A stretch of 64,000 bases of DNA from the NCBI GenBank assembly GCA_965243625.1, contig CBDEVI010000002.1:62001-126000 (forward strand), read 5' to 3'. Below, in pieces: positions 52,396 to 61,763 of this stretch. Position 1 is the first letter of the stretch, and each line of letters starts with the position of its first letter. A program made the translations under genes and the position numbers. Source of the DNA: JAJECS01 sp965243625. Its GTDB lineage: Bacteria; Chloroflexota; UBA11872. Below the pieces are notes generated by a model. The model was not told the origin of the DNA, made no database searches, and saw only the letters and a list, made by a program, of their open reading frames with translations.

Positions 52396-53925
52396 TCACT
52401 CCTGCAGCGACACGATCTCGGCAAACGAATCCGCGAGCGCTGGATAGAGGTCCCGATAGAGGCGGTAGGTCGCGTCGTAGACGGCGTGCGTGTCCGCGCA
52501 CGGTTCGACTTCTTGGGTTTGGCTGGCGGTTAGCTCGCATGCTTCGTCAACCGAGCCATACACCCCGACGGCGACTCCGGCCAGCAGCGCCGCGCCGAAG
52601 GCCGGGCCGCGGTCCTCGGGCTCCAGGCTGATCGGAAGCCCCAGCACGTCGGCCACGATCTGCCGCCAGAGCGGGCTGCGCGCGCCGCCTCCGGCGATCT
52701 TGACCCGGCGTGCGGGCAGGCCGAGTTCCTGGATGATCTCCAGTCCGTCGCGCAGGCTGAACGCCACGCCTTCGAGCACGGCGCGGACCACGTCGCCCTG
52801 CCCGTGAGCCGTCGTGAGGCCGAAGAGCACGCCGCGCGCGTTGGGATCGAGATGCGGTGTGCGCTCGCCCTGCAGATAGGGCAGCCAGATGAGCCCGCGA
52901 CTCCCGGCGGGCGAGACAGCCGCCGCGCTCGTGAGCGAGTCGTAGGGATCGCCGTCGGCTTCCCGCGCGCCGAGCGTGTCGCGCACCCAGCGCAGCGAGA
53001 TTCCGGCGCCCTGAGTGACGCCCATGACGTGCCACGAGTCCGGCAGCGCGTGACAGAAGGTGTGCACGCGTCCGCCGGGATCAATCCGCGGCTGGTCGCC
53101 GGCGACGAATACCACGCCCGACGAGCCGATGGTCACGAGCGCATCGCCCGCGGCGACGATGCCCGCCGCCACGCCGCCGGCGGCCTGGTCGCCCGCGCCC
53201 GCGGCGACGGGCAGTCCGGCAGGCAGGCTCAGGGCCTCTGCCGCCGCGACGGTAAGCGCGCCGGCCGGTTCGGGTGATTCGACCACGCGCGGCAGCCATT
53301 CCAGCGGAATCTCCAGGTCACGCGCCATGGCGGCCGACCACTCGCGCTTGGCCACGTCGAACAGCGCGGTGCCCGAGGCGTCGGCGACGTCGGCGGCGGC
53401 CTCGCCGGTGAGGCGCAGGCGAATGAAGTCCTTGGGCAGCAGCACGCGTCGAATCCGGGCGTAGGCATAGGGCTCGTGCTCGCGCACCCAGAGGAGCTTG
53501 GGCGCGGTGAAGCCTTCCAGCGGCGGGTTGGCGGTGCGCGCGATGACCTCGCCCAGCCCGATCTCGCTTTCGATGGCCTGCCGTTGCGCGGCGGTGCGCT
53601 GGTCGCACCAAAGAATGGCGGGTCGGATCGACTGGTCGTTCTCGTCCAAGAGCGTCGCGCCGTGCATCTGGCCGGTGAGCCCAATTCCCCGAATGGTCGA
53701 AGGGTCGGGCGCGGCACGGACGCACGCGCCGAGCGCATCCAACGCCGCCCGTTCCCACGCGTCGGGATCCTGCTCGGCCCAGCCGGGCCGCGGGGTGTCC
53801 ATGGGGTATTCGGCGGCGTGCGTGGCCAGGATTTCACCGGAGCGCGCGACGAGCACCGCCCGCGCGCTGGTGGTGCCGAGGTCCAGGCCGAGCAGCAGAT
53901 CGTCGGTCACGGCGAACGCGGACAC
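52396..53925 (-). CDS. xylB: Xylulokinase (FGGY family)
   Basis: The 509-residue sugar kinase starts DDLLLGLDLGTTSARAVLVA with the first ATP-binding motif. GLTGQMHGATLLDENDQSIR and ILWCDQRTA are typical of xylulokinases. The phosphate-2 motif is VTIGSSGVVF, and adenosine contacts are in VKIAGGGARSPLWRQIVADVL. It phosphorylates D-xylulose. It is the third gene of a dehydrogenase/SDR/kinase run, as expected for polyol use, for example xylitol or D-arabinitol to xylulose. Confidence 0.9.
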   Translation of the reverse strand: MSAFAVTDDLLLGLDLGTTSARAVLVARSGEILATHAAEYPMDTPRPGWAEQDPDAWERAALDALGACVRAAPDPSTIRGIGLTGQMHGATLLDENDQSIRPAILWCDQRTAAQRQAIESEIGLGEVIARTANPPLEGFTAPKLLWVREHEPYAYARIRRVLLPKDFIRLRLTGEAAADVADASGTALFDVAKREWSAAMARDLEIPLEWLPRVVESPEPAGALTVAAAEALSLPAGLPVAAGAGDQAAGGVAAGIVAAGDALVTIGSSGVVFVAGDQPRIDPGGRVHTFCHALPDSWHVMGVTQGAGISLRWVRDTLGAREADGDPYDSLTSAAAVSPAGSRGLIWLPYLQGERTPHLDPNARGVLFGLTTAHGQGDVVRAVLEGVAFSLRDGLEIIQELGLPARRVKIAGGGARSPLWRQIVADVLGLPISLEPEDRGPAFGAALLAGVAVGVYGSVDEACELTASQTQEVEPCADTHAVYDATYRLYRDLYPALADSFAEIVSLQE

Positions 53926-53940
53926 TTCAGCCGCGACCGC

Positions 53941-54711
53941 TCACCAGGCGGTGACGCCGCCGTCGACGACCAGGTCGTGGCCGGTCACGAAGGCCGCGGC
54001 ATCGCTGGCGAGAAACACCACCGCCCCCTGGATCTCCTCGATCTCCGCCATTCGGCCCATGGGCGTGTCGCGCGTCCAGATCGGTCGGGCTGGGATCATG
54101 TGCGGCGCGTTGACCATCTCGGTGCGGGTGTAGCCGGGGCTCACCGCATTGACGCGCACGCCGTGCTCCGCCCACTCGGCGGCCAGCGCGCGCGTGAGGT
54201 GGACGACGCCGGCCTTCGAGGCGCTGTAGTGCGCCTGCTGCTGCGGGCGGTTGATGATCTGCGCCGAGATCGAGGCCACGTTGACGATGGCGCCGCGACC
54301 CTGCGGAAGCATCACGCGGGCGGCCTCCTGCGAGCACAGGAACACGCCCTTGAGGTTGGTGTCGAGCACGCGGTCCCAGTCGTCCTCGGGCATGTCCACG
54401 GCGTCGACCCAGGTGGTGATGCCGGCGTTGTTGACCGCGATGTCCAGGCCGCCCCAGTCGTCGGCAACGGTCTGCACCGCGGCGCGCACATCGTCGGCGC
54501 TGGTCACGTCGGCGTGGATCGCCTTGGCGCGAACGCCCCGCGACTCGATCTCGGTGACCGTGTTCTCCAGGGTGGCGGCGGTGCGTCCACAGACGGCGAC
54601 GTCGGCGCCCGCTTCGGCCAGCGCTTGCGCCAGGCCCTTGCCGATGCCGGTACCGCCGCCGGTCACGAGCGCGCGGCGGCCATCGAGGCGGAAGCGGTCG
54701 AGGACGCTCAT
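53941..54711 (-). CDS. Short-chain dehydrogenase/reductase
   Basis: The 256-residue classical SDR has ALVTGGGTGIGKGLAQALAE as NAD(P) motif, NNAGI in IAVNNAGITT, the Ser in NVASISAQI, and the catalytic YSASKAG. The C-terminal DLVVDGGVTAW is typical. It likely oxidises a sugar, polyol or keto-acid. It is 15 bp from xylB on the same strand and 121 bp after the zinc dehydrogenase gene. A family D repeat (about 54755-54783) lies in between. Confidence 0.9.
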   Translation of the reverse strand: MSVLDRFRLDGRRALVTGGGTGIGKGLAQALAEAGADVAVCGRTAATLENTVTEIESRGVRAKAIHADVTSADDVRAAVQTVADDWGGLDIAVNNAGITTWVDAVDMPEDDWDRVLDTNLKGVFLCSQEAARVMLPQGRGAIVNVASISAQIINRPQQQAHYSASKAGVVHLTRALAAEWAEHGVRVNAVSPGYTRTEMVNAPHMIPARPIWTRDTPMGRMAEIEEIQGAVVFLASDAAAFVTGHDLVVDGGVTAW

Positions 54712-54832
54712 GCGGGCGATCCGTATCGAGCGGTACGGCCGAAGTTGGGAACTTCAGATTCCTCGCTGCGCTCGGAATGACAGACGGGGTCGGAACGACA
54801 AACGGGGGCTGGACCGAGATAGAGCGTGCTCA

Positions 54833-55849
54833 TCACGGCTCGACCATGACCTTGATGCAGGCGTCCTTGCGCGAGCGCGCGAAGTCCATGGCGTCCTGCA
54901 CGTCGTCGAGCGGGTAGTGGGCCGAGACGAGCGGCTCGAGATCGACGCGCCCCGAGGCCACGAGCTCGATGGCCTTCGGCCAGGTGTGGGCGTAGCGGAA
55001 CACGCCCGCCACGTCCAGCCCCTTGTCGATGATGTGATTGGTGTCGATGGGCGCGGTGTCGTCGGGGCTCAGCCCCACCAGGACCACGCGACCGCCGCGC
55101 GCGGCGAGACCAATCGATTGCACCACCGTGGCCGGGGCGCCGGCGGTCTCGAAGACCACGTCGAAGCTGTCGGCCAGCTCCGAGGCGACATCGACCTCGC
55201 GCGCGTCGACGGTGCGCTCGGCGCCCAACTCGCGGGCCTTCTCCAGACGAAAGTCGACGACGTCGACGACGGTGACGGCGTCGATGCCCTGGCTCTTCAG
55301 GCTCAGCAGGGTCACGAGCCCGATGGGGCCAGCCCCCAGGACGACCGCGCGATCGCCAAGCATCGCTCGCCCGCGCTCGACGGCGTAGAGCCCGACCGAG
55401 AGCGGCTCGATGAGAGCCGCGGCGTCGTAGCTCATGCCGTCGGGAATCTTGAAGCAGCGCGAGGCCGGGTGCGCCACGTATTCGGCGAAGGCGCCGTGTA
55501 CCGGCGGCGTGGCCATGAACACCACGTCGGGGCAGAGGTTGTAGCGGCCGGCCTGGCAGTGCTCGCACCCATGGCAGGGGACGCCGGGCTCGATGGATAC
55601 CCGGTCGCCGGGTGCGAGGTGCGAGACGTCAGTACCGACCGAAACGATCTCACCGGACGGCTCGTGGCCCAGGATCAGCGGCTGCTCCACGATGAAGCGC
55701 CCGATGCGCCCGTGCTCGTAGTAGTGGATGTCGGACGCGCAGATGCCGACCGACCGAATGCGAACCAAGGCCTCATGGGCCGCCGGGTCCGGGACCGCGC
55801 TCTCGCGAACCCGAATGTCGGCGGTCCCCTCAAGATAGGCGGCCTTCAT
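54833..55849 (-). CDS. Zinc-dependent alcohol dehydrogenase, sorbitol dehydrogenase type (MDR)
   Basis: The ATG at 55849 (MKAAYLEGTADIRV) gives 338 residues. The catalytic zinc ligands are Cys in SVGICASDIHYYEHG and His-Glu in ILGHEPSGEIVSVG. The structural zinc comes from PCHGCEHCQAGRYNLCPDV. The NAD motif is VLGAGPIGLVTLLSL. It is L-iditol/sorbitol dehydrogenase-like and should oxidise a polyol to a ketose, matching xylulokinase downstream. It is divergent from fhs across about 230 bp. Confidence 0.9.
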   Translation of the reverse strand: MKAAYLEGTADIRVRESAVPDPAAHEALVRIRSVGICASDIHYYEHGRIGRFIVEQPLILGHEPSGEIVSVGTDVSHLAPGDRVSIEPGVPCHGCEHCQAGRYNLCPDVVFMATPPVHGAFAEYVAHPASRCFKIPDGMSYDAAALIEPLSVGLYAVERGRAMLGDRAVVLGAGPIGLVTLLSLKSQGIDAVTVVDVVDFRLEKARELGAERTVDAREVDVASELADSFDVVFETAGAPATVVQSIGLAARGGRVVLVGLSPDDTAPIDTNHIIDKGLDVAGVFRYAHTWPKAIELVASGRVDLEPLVSAHYPLDDVQDAMDFARSRKDACIKVMVEP

Positions 55850-56078
55850 GCTCGATCTTCGCTCACCTGCGCCAGCCGAACTTCCTGCACGATACCGCGC
55901 GACGGCGACAGCGGGTGCTTGCATCCAGTCGTGTCTGCTCGTGTCCGTTCGTGGTGAGCCCGTCGAACCACGTCCTTCGACTAGCTCAGGACGAACGGAG
56001 TCGGCGAGCGAAAAGGACCTGCGGTTTAATGGAATCCGCGCCGATCGTGTCGTGCCGCATGCCAGCGCGGGAGAGCCT
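55850..56078. repeat. Divergent intergenic region with family F repeat
   Basis: A family F unit at about 55928-56000 reads GTTCGTGGTGAGCCCGTCGA, then CTTCGACTAGCTCAGGACGA. The region must hold promoters for both the zinc dehydrogenase and fhs genes, but I see no clear -35/-10 pair. GGGAG lies 7 bases before the fhs ATG. Confidence 0.5.
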
Positions 56079-57761
56079 ATGAGCCCGTCGCAACCGCCGG
56101 ACATCGAAATCGCGCAAGCCGCGAGGCTGCGTCCCATCGAGGAGATCGCCGCGCAGGTCGGTCTGACCGGCGACGAGATCGAGACGTACGGCCGCACCAA
56201 GGCCAAGGTCACCCAGGCGGCGATTTCTGCGCGGCAGGACGCGCCCGACGGCGACCTGGTGCTGGTGACGGCGGTCACGCCGACGGCGGCCGGCGAGGGC
56301 AAGACCACCACGACCATCGGGCTGACGCAGGCGCTGCAGCGCCTGGGCCAACGTGCCATCAGCGCCACGCGCGAGCCCTCGCTGGGTCCCGTGTTCGGCG
56401 TCAAGGGCGGCGCGGCGGGCGGCGGCTACGCGCAGGTGGTGCCCATGGAAGACATCAACCTGCACTTCACCGGCGATTTCGCGGCGGTGACCTCGGCGCA
56501 CAACCTGTTGGCGGCCATGCTGGACAACCATCTGCACCAGGGAAATGCGCTCGACATCGACGCGCGGCGCGTGCTGTGGCGGCGGGTGATGGACATGAAC
56601 GACCGCGCGCTGCACGGCATCGTGGTGGGACTGGGGGGGCGGACGCGCGGCGTGCCCCGCGAGACCGGATTCGACATCACGCCGGCGTCGGAAGTAATGG
56701 CCATCCTGTGCCTGGCGCGCGACCTGGAGGACCTGAAGGACCGCTGCGGTCGCATCGCCGTGGCCGACCGCGGGCGCGGCGCCTATGTGACGGCCGCCGA
56801 CCTCGAGGCGCAGGGCGCCATGGCCGTGCTGCTGCGCGACGCGGTGCTGCCCAACCTGGTGCAGAACCTGGAAGGCGGGCCGGCGCTGATTCACGGCGGA
56901 CCGTTCGGCAACATCGCGCACGGATGCAGCACGCTGATCGCGACCCGGCTGGCGCTGAAGCTGGCGGACCTGGCGGTGACCGAGGCCGGGTTCGGAGCCG
57001 ATCTTGGCGCCGAGAAATTCCTCAACATCAAGTGCCCGGCGGGAGGCCTGCGGCCCCGGCTGGCGGTGCTCGTGGCTACGGTGCGCGCGCTCAAGCTGCA
57101 CGGCGGGGCCGACCGGCGCGAGCTCGATACCGAGGACCTGGGGGCGCTGCGCGCGGGCCTGCCGAACCTGCAAGCGCACGCGGAAAACATGGCCAAATTT
57201 GGCTTGCCGGTCGTGGTTGCAGTCAATCGTTTCCCCAGCGACACGGACGCCGAGGTGGACCTGGTAATGCAGGCAGCGGGCGCGATGGGCGCGCCGGCGG
57301 CGGTGTCCACCGTGTTCGCCGACGGGGCGGCCGGCGGTGAGGCGCTGGCGCACCAGGTGCTGCGCGCGCTGGAGGCCGGCGGCGACAACTTCGCGCCGCT
57401 GTACGAGCCTGAAGCCACCCTGACCGAGAAGATCGAGACGGTCGCCCGCGAGGTCTACGGGGCGGACGGCGTGGATTACGCGGGAGGCGTGGAGCGGCGG
57501 CTGCGGCGCATGGATCGCGGCGTGGCGCGCGGGTTCCCGGTCTGCATGGCAAAGACGCAGTACTCGCTGTCCGACAACGCGTCGCTGCGGGGAAGGCCCA
57601 GGGGTTTCCGCATCACGGTGCGCGACGTGCGGCTGTCGGCGGGGGCAGGGTTCGTGGTGCCGCTGACCGGTGACATCCTGACGATGCCGGGGCTGCCGCG
57701 GCGACCGTTTGCCGTGGGCATGGACGTGACGCCGGACGGGACGATTTCGGGGCTGGCGTAG
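56079..57761 (+). CDS. fhs: Formate--tetrahydrofolate ligase
   Basis: The ATG at 56079 gives 560 residues, normal for the family. PEDLGAG-like regions are not needed for the call: VTAVTPTAAGEGKTTTTIGL is the P-loop, ATREPSLGPVFGVKGGAAGG and INLHFTGDFAAVTSAHNLLA are conserved blocks. GFGADLGAEKFLNIKCP and the C-terminal DILTMPGLPRRP follow. It makes 10-formyl-THF from formate, ATP and THF for purines and one-carbon flow. The in-frame extension upstream to 55848 overlaps a repeat and is left out. Confidence 0.96.
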   Translation: MSPSQPPDIEIAQAARLRPIEEIAAQVGLTGDEIETYGRTKAKVTQAAISARQDAPDGDLVLVTAVTPTAAGEGKTTTTIGLTQALQRLGQRAISATREPSLGPVFGVKGGAAGGGYAQVVPMEDINLHFTGDFAAVTSAHNLLAAMLDNHLHQGNALDIDARRVLWRRVMDMNDRALHGIVVGLGGRTRGVPRETGFDITPASEVMAILCLARDLEDLKDRCGRIAVADRGRGAYVTAADLEAQGAMAVLLRDAVLPNLVQNLEGGPALIHGGPFGNIAHGCSTLIATRLALKLADLAVTEAGFGADLGAEKFLNIKCPAGGLRPRLAVLVATVRALKLHGGADRRELDTEDLGALRAGLPNLQAHAENMAKFGLPVVVAVNRFPSDTDAEVDLVMQAAGAMGAPAAVSTVFADGAAGGEALAHQVLRALEAGGDNFAPLYEPEATLTEKIETVAREVYGADGVDYAGGVERRLRRMDRGVARGFPVCMAKTQYSLSDNASLRGRPRGFRITVRDVRLSAGAGFVVPLTGDILTMPGLPRRPFAVGMDVTPDGTISGLA

Positions 57762-58081
57762 GCGGTAGGGGCGGCCCCTGCCCATGTTGCGGCTCTAGGA
57801 ATGCTCTGAAAAAGCCCATCGATTCGACCCCGATCCGTTCGCCCCTTCGGTGAACTCAGGGCAGGCTCTGAGCGAAGTCGAAGGGCCGTTCATGGTTCGA
57901 CAAGCTCACCACGAACGGCTTGGGGCGTGTCCTAGGGGATTCTTCAAGGCTTCCCTAGCTCTCGGGTGGCGGCGCCGCAGGGCACCGCCCGATTCGGCGC
58001 GCGGCGGTGAATTGAGGCATGGTAGGGCGCAGATGGGATCGGCCCGCGCATGCGCGCGGCGGCTGACTGGGGAGCGCGCCG
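57762..58081. repeat. Intergenic region with a family F repeat and degenerate palindrome
   Basis: GGTAGGGGCGGCCCCTGCCC (57764-57783) is a broken family A palindrome. At about 57838-57920 a family F unit includes GTTCATGGTTCGACAAGCTC, then ACCACGAACGGC. The last ~150 bp before the first tandem sialidase-fold gene hold no recognised feature; the promoter of the four-gene array should be here. Confidence 0.6.
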
Positions 58082-59287
58082 ATGATCACCGAGGCCACCT
58101 ACACCCGCGATGGGCGCACAGCGACAATCCGCGTCGAGCGCATCGACACCTGGGTCGAAGATACCGCCAGCATCGTGAACTTTCCGGGAATCTTGGAACT
58201 GGACGGCCGGCTCATCCTGACCTTCGCCCGCTCGCGCCACGGCGCCGAGCACTCCCACAAAGAGGACCCTGGGCGCAGCCTGGAGTCGTTCGACGATGGC
58301 GAGACCTGGCAACCCGGATCGGACGACGACCCACTCGTCACTTACGACCCTTTGAGCGGCCATAAGAATGACGGTTTCGGCGGTGGGTGCGGGCGACTTC
58401 GCGACGGCACGATCGTCCACATGAGCCACAGCACGGTGGTGCACCTCGACTACGGCTATGACCGCGCCAAGGGGCATATGCACGAGCAGTTTCAGCAGGA
58501 CGACCCCACATTCCGCTTCCAGCGAGCTACGAGCGACGGTCAACTGCTCGAGCGATTTCCATTCAAGGTTGCCGGCATGCCCTGGGGGCGCCGGTCGTAT
58601 CAGGTCTACTCGCCGATCCTCGAAATGGACGACGGCGATCTACTGGCGGCGATGGAGTGGGTCGAGCTGCTGCCCGAGGAGCGGTGGCGTCACGAGGCCC
58701 ACGGGCGCGTTTGGAAATACCTCTTCGGCGTATTCATCGTGCGTTCCGGCGACGGCGGGCGCACCTGGGACTACGTGACCCAGTTCGATCCCGGCGAGGT
58801 CAAGCCGGTGTACGGCATCAGCGACCGATCCGTCGACGAGGGATTCGACGAAGCCCACATGACCAAGCTCCCGAACGGCGACATCCTCTGCGTGATGCGC
58901 ACCGGTTCGTATTCGCCCCTGTGGCAAGCGCGATCGCGCGACGGCGGTCGGACCTGGGACACGCCGGAGTCTATGGGGTGGCCCGGGGCCAAACCGCAAC
59001 TGCAAGTCCTGCCGAACGGGGTGCTCACATGCGCCTCGGGACGCGGGGCCTACGGCCACCCGCAGGTGACGCACGTGATGATCAGCATCGACGGCACCGG
59101 GCATCAGTGGGAAGCGCCTTTCAACTTCCACACCGGTCCGGGCTGCTCCTACACCACGACCATGCAGCGCGACGGCAAGCTGCACGTGATCTACTCAGAC
59201 TCTGACTTCACGCGCGACATGGGGACGCACGGGCTGCCCGTGCAACGCATTCGCCGCGCCGTCATCGACATCTCGACCGACGCATGA
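58082..59287 (+). CDS. Sialidase-fold (BNR) protein, tandem copy 1
   Basis: The 401-residue protein has three Asp boxes (SFDDGETW, SGDGGRTW, SRDGGRTW), the marks of a sialidase-like six-bladed propeller. A candidate active-site region is RTGSYSPLWQARS and GPGCSYTTTMQRDGKLHV, with invariant Tyr in all four copies. No signal peptide or other domain is seen, so it is cytoplasmic. The final codons overlap the next gene (ATGA). Its last ~350 bases are nearly the same as in copies 2 and 3. Substrate unknown; N-terminal YRIP/FRIP of true sialidases is missing. Confidence 0.85.
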   Translation: MITEATYTRDGRTATIRVERIDTWVEDTASIVNFPGILELDGRLILTFARSRHGAEHSHKEDPGRSLESFDDGETWQPGSDDDPLVTYDPLSGHKNDGFGGGCGRLRDGTIVHMSHSTVVHLDYGYDRAKGHMHEQFQQDDPTFRFQRATSDGQLLERFPFKVAGMPWGRRSYQVYSPILEMDDGDLLAAMEWVELLPEERWRHEAHGRVWKYLFGVFIVRSGDGGRTWDYVTQFDPGEVKPVYGISDRSVDEGFDEAHMTKLPNGDILCVMRTGSYSPLWQARSRDGGRTWDTPESMGWPGAKPQLQVLPNGVLTCASGRGAYGHPQVTHVMISIDGTGHQWEAPFNFHTGPGCSYTTTMQRDGKLHVIYSDSDFTRDMGTHGLPVQRIRRAVIDISTDA

Positions 59288-60492
59288 TCCGCCAGGCTCG
59301 CTACAGCGACGGGGCCCGCAGCGCCACCGTCACGCTCGAGCGGATCGACACCTGGGTGGAAGACACCGAGAGCATCGTGAACTTTCCGGGAATCCTGGAG
59401 CTGGACGATCGGCTGGTGCTGTACCACGCGCGCTCACGCCACGGCGCCGAGGACTCCCACAAAGAGGACCCCAACCGCATCCTGGAGTCCTATGACGACG
59501 GGGAGACCTGGCAGCCCAGACAGGACGACGACCCTCTCGTCACCTACGACCGTTTCAGCGGCCACAAGAATGACGACTTCGGCGTCGTCGGGTCCGGACG
59601 TCTTCGCGACGGCACGATCGTCCACATCAGCCACAACACCATGATGCACTTCGAGAACGGCTATGACCGCGCGAAGGGTCACATGCACGAGCAGTTCCAG
59701 CAGGACGACCCGACGTTTCGCTTTCAGCGGGCTTCGAGCGACGGCCAGCTGCTCGAGCGGTTTCCGTTCAAGGTTGCCGGCATGCCCTGGGGGCGCAGGG
59801 CATATCAGGTCTACTCGCCGATCCTCGAAATGGACGACGGCGATCTATTGGCGGCGATGGAGTGGGTCAAGCTGCTTCCGGAGGAACGGTGGCGCCATGA
59901 GGCCCACGGCCGCGTCTGGAAACTTCTCATCGGCACGTTCATCGTGCGCTCCGGTGACGGCGGTCGAACCTGGGACTACGTGACCCAGTTCGATCCCGAC
60001 GAGGTCAAGCCGGTCTACGGCATCAGCGACAGGCCCTTGGACGATGGCATCGACGAAGCCCACATGGCCAAGCTGCCGAACGGCGACATCCTCTGCGTGA
60101 TGCGCACCGGCGCGTATTCGCCCCTGTGGCAAGCGCGATCGCGCGACGGCGGTCGGACCTGGGACGCGCCCGAGTCCATGGGGTGGCCCGGGGTCAAGCC
60201 GCAGCTGGAGGTCCTGCCGAACGGCGTGCTCGCGTGCGCCTCGGGACGCGGGTCCTACGGCCACCCGCAGGTGACGCACGTGATGATCAGCATCGACGGC
60301 ACCGGGTATCGGTGGGAATCACCCTTCAACTTCCACACCGGTCCGGGCTGCTCCTACACCACGACCATGCAGCGCGACGGCAAGCTGCACGTGATCTACT
60401 CGGACTCCGACTTCACGCGCGACATGGGGACGCACGGGCTGCCCGTGCAACGCATTCGCCGCGCCGTCATCGACATTTCCATCGACGCATGA
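59284..60492 (+). CDS. Sialidase-fold (BNR) protein, tandem copy 2
   Basis: 402 residues, closest to copy 1 by eye. Asp boxes are SYDDGETW, SGDGGRTW and SRDGGRTW. Differences from copy 1 cluster in the first 140 residues (for example GHKNDDFGVVGSGRLRDGTI against GHKNDGFGGGCGRLRDGTI). The ATG overlaps the copy 1 stop codon, so it is coupled to it. The 34-bp gap to copy 3 includes AAGGAG. The conserved C-terminal half suggests shared ligand binding and a diverged N-terminal surface. Confidence 0.85.
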   Translation: MIRQARYSDGARSATVTLERIDTWVEDTESIVNFPGILELDDRLVLYHARSRHGAEDSHKEDPNRILESYDDGETWQPRQDDDPLVTYDRFSGHKNDDFGVVGSGRLRDGTIVHISHNTMMHFENGYDRAKGHMHEQFQQDDPTFRFQRASSDGQLLERFPFKVAGMPWGRRAYQVYSPILEMDDGDLLAAMEWVKLLPEERWRHEAHGRVWKLLIGTFIVRSGDGGRTWDYVTQFDPDEVKPVYGISDRPLDDGIDEAHMAKLPNGDILCVMRTGAYSPLWQARSRDGGRTWDAPESMGWPGVKPQLEVLPNGVLACASGRGSYGHPQVTHVMISIDGTGYRWESPFNFHTGPGCSYTTTMQRDGKLHVIYSDSDFTRDMGTHGLPVQRIRRAVIDISIDA

Positions 60493-60526
60493 GCATGGCT
60501 CGTCACGTCCCAATCAAGGAGCGCGC

Positions 60527-61729
60527 ATGATCCGCTACGCCCGCTACAGCGACGGGACCCGCAACGCCACCGTCACCCTGGAGCGGATCGACACCTGGGT
60601 CCAAGACACCGAGAGCATCGTGAACTTCCCGGGAATCCTGGAGTTGGACGACCGCCTGGTGCTCTACCACGCGCGCTCGCGCCACGGCGCCGAGCACACT
60701 GCCGACGAGGATCCCAATCGCATCCTGGAGTCTTATGACGACGGCGAGACCTGGCAGCCCGCCCCGGACGACTTTCCGCTCTCGTTCAAGGATCCGCTGA
60801 CGGGCCGCCAGATCGACGCCTTCGGCGGGTCGATCGGCTATCTCCGCGACGGAACGATTGTGCACATCGGCCACAACACGCAGTTGCAGCACGACGTGGG
60901 CTACGCCGGCAACCGCATGCACGACGAATTCCAGCAGGACGACCCCACGTTCCGCTTTCAAAGGGCCTCGAGCGACGGTCAGTTGCTGGAGACGATCAAG
61001 TTCAAGGTGCCCGGCATGCCCTGGGGGCGCCGGTCATACCAGGTCTATTCGCCCATCGTCGAGTTGGACGACGGCGACCTGCTGGCGGCGATGGAGTGGG
61101 TCAGGCAGCTTCCCGAGGAACGCTGGCGCCACGAGGCTCACGGCCGCGTCTGGAAATACCTCTTCGGCGTCTTTATCGTGCGCTCCGGCGACGGCGGGCA
61201 TACCTGGGAGTACGTGACCCAGTTCGACCCCGACCAGGTCAAGCCGGTCTACGGGATCAGCGACCGGACCGTGGACGAGGGCTTCGACGAAGCCCACATG
61301 GCCAAGCTGCCCAACGGCGACGTCCTCTGCATGCTTCGGACCGGCTCGTATTCGCCCCTGTGGCAAGCCCGGTCGCGGGACGGCGGCCGGACCTGGGACG
61401 CGCCCGAGTCGACCGGGTGGCAGGCGGTCAAGCCGCAGCTGCAGGTGCTGCCGAACGGCGTGCTCGCGTGCTCCTCCGGGCGCGGGGCCTACGGTCATCC
61501 CCAGGTGACGCACGTGATGATCAGCATCGACGGCACCGGGCATCGCTGGGAGGCGCCGTTCTACTTCCACACCGGCCCGGGCTGCTCCTACACCACGACC
61601 ATGCAGCGCGACGGCAAGCTGCACGTGATCTTCTCGGACTCCGACTTCACCCGCGACATGGGGACGCACGGACTGCCCGTGCAACGCATTCGCCGGGCCG
61701 TCATCGATATCTCGACCGACGCCGCATGA
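60527..61729 (+). CDS. Sialidase-fold (BNR) protein, tandem copy 3
   Basis: 400 residues with boxes SYDDGETW, SGDGGHTW and SRDGGRTW. The segment around residues 85-130 (FPLSFKDPLTGRQIDAFGGS) differs from copies 1 and 2, and is again the variable loop of the array. The last part of the gene is nearly identical at DNA level to copies 1 and 2. AAGGAG lies 6-7 bases before the ATG. Gap to copy 4 is 34 bp, the same length as before copy 3. Confidence 0.85.
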   Translation: MIRYARYSDGTRNATVTLERIDTWVQDTESIVNFPGILELDDRLVLYHARSRHGAEHTADEDPNRILESYDDGETWQPAPDDFPLSFKDPLTGRQIDAFGGSIGYLRDGTIVHIGHNTQLQHDVGYAGNRMHDEFQQDDPTFRFQRASSDGQLLETIKFKVPGMPWGRRSYQVYSPIVELDDGDLLAAMEWVRQLPEERWRHEAHGRVWKYLFGVFIVRSGDGGHTWEYVTQFDPDQVKPVYGISDRTVDEGFDEAHMAKLPNGDVLCMLRTGSYSPLWQARSRDGGRTWDAPESTGWQAVKPQLQVLPNGVLACSSGRGAYGHPQVTHVMISIDGTGHRWEAPFYFHTGPGCSYTTTMQRDGKLHVIFSDSDFTRDMGTHGLPVQRIRRAVIDISTDAA

Positions 61730-61763
61730 GCACCGCTCATTCAGCCCCAAGCAAGGAGTAGCC

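Noticed and set aside
55986..57785. A 599-residue minus-strand frame opposite fhs
   Set aside because: The fhs gene on the plus strand has all family motifs; the mirror frame has no recognisable domain.
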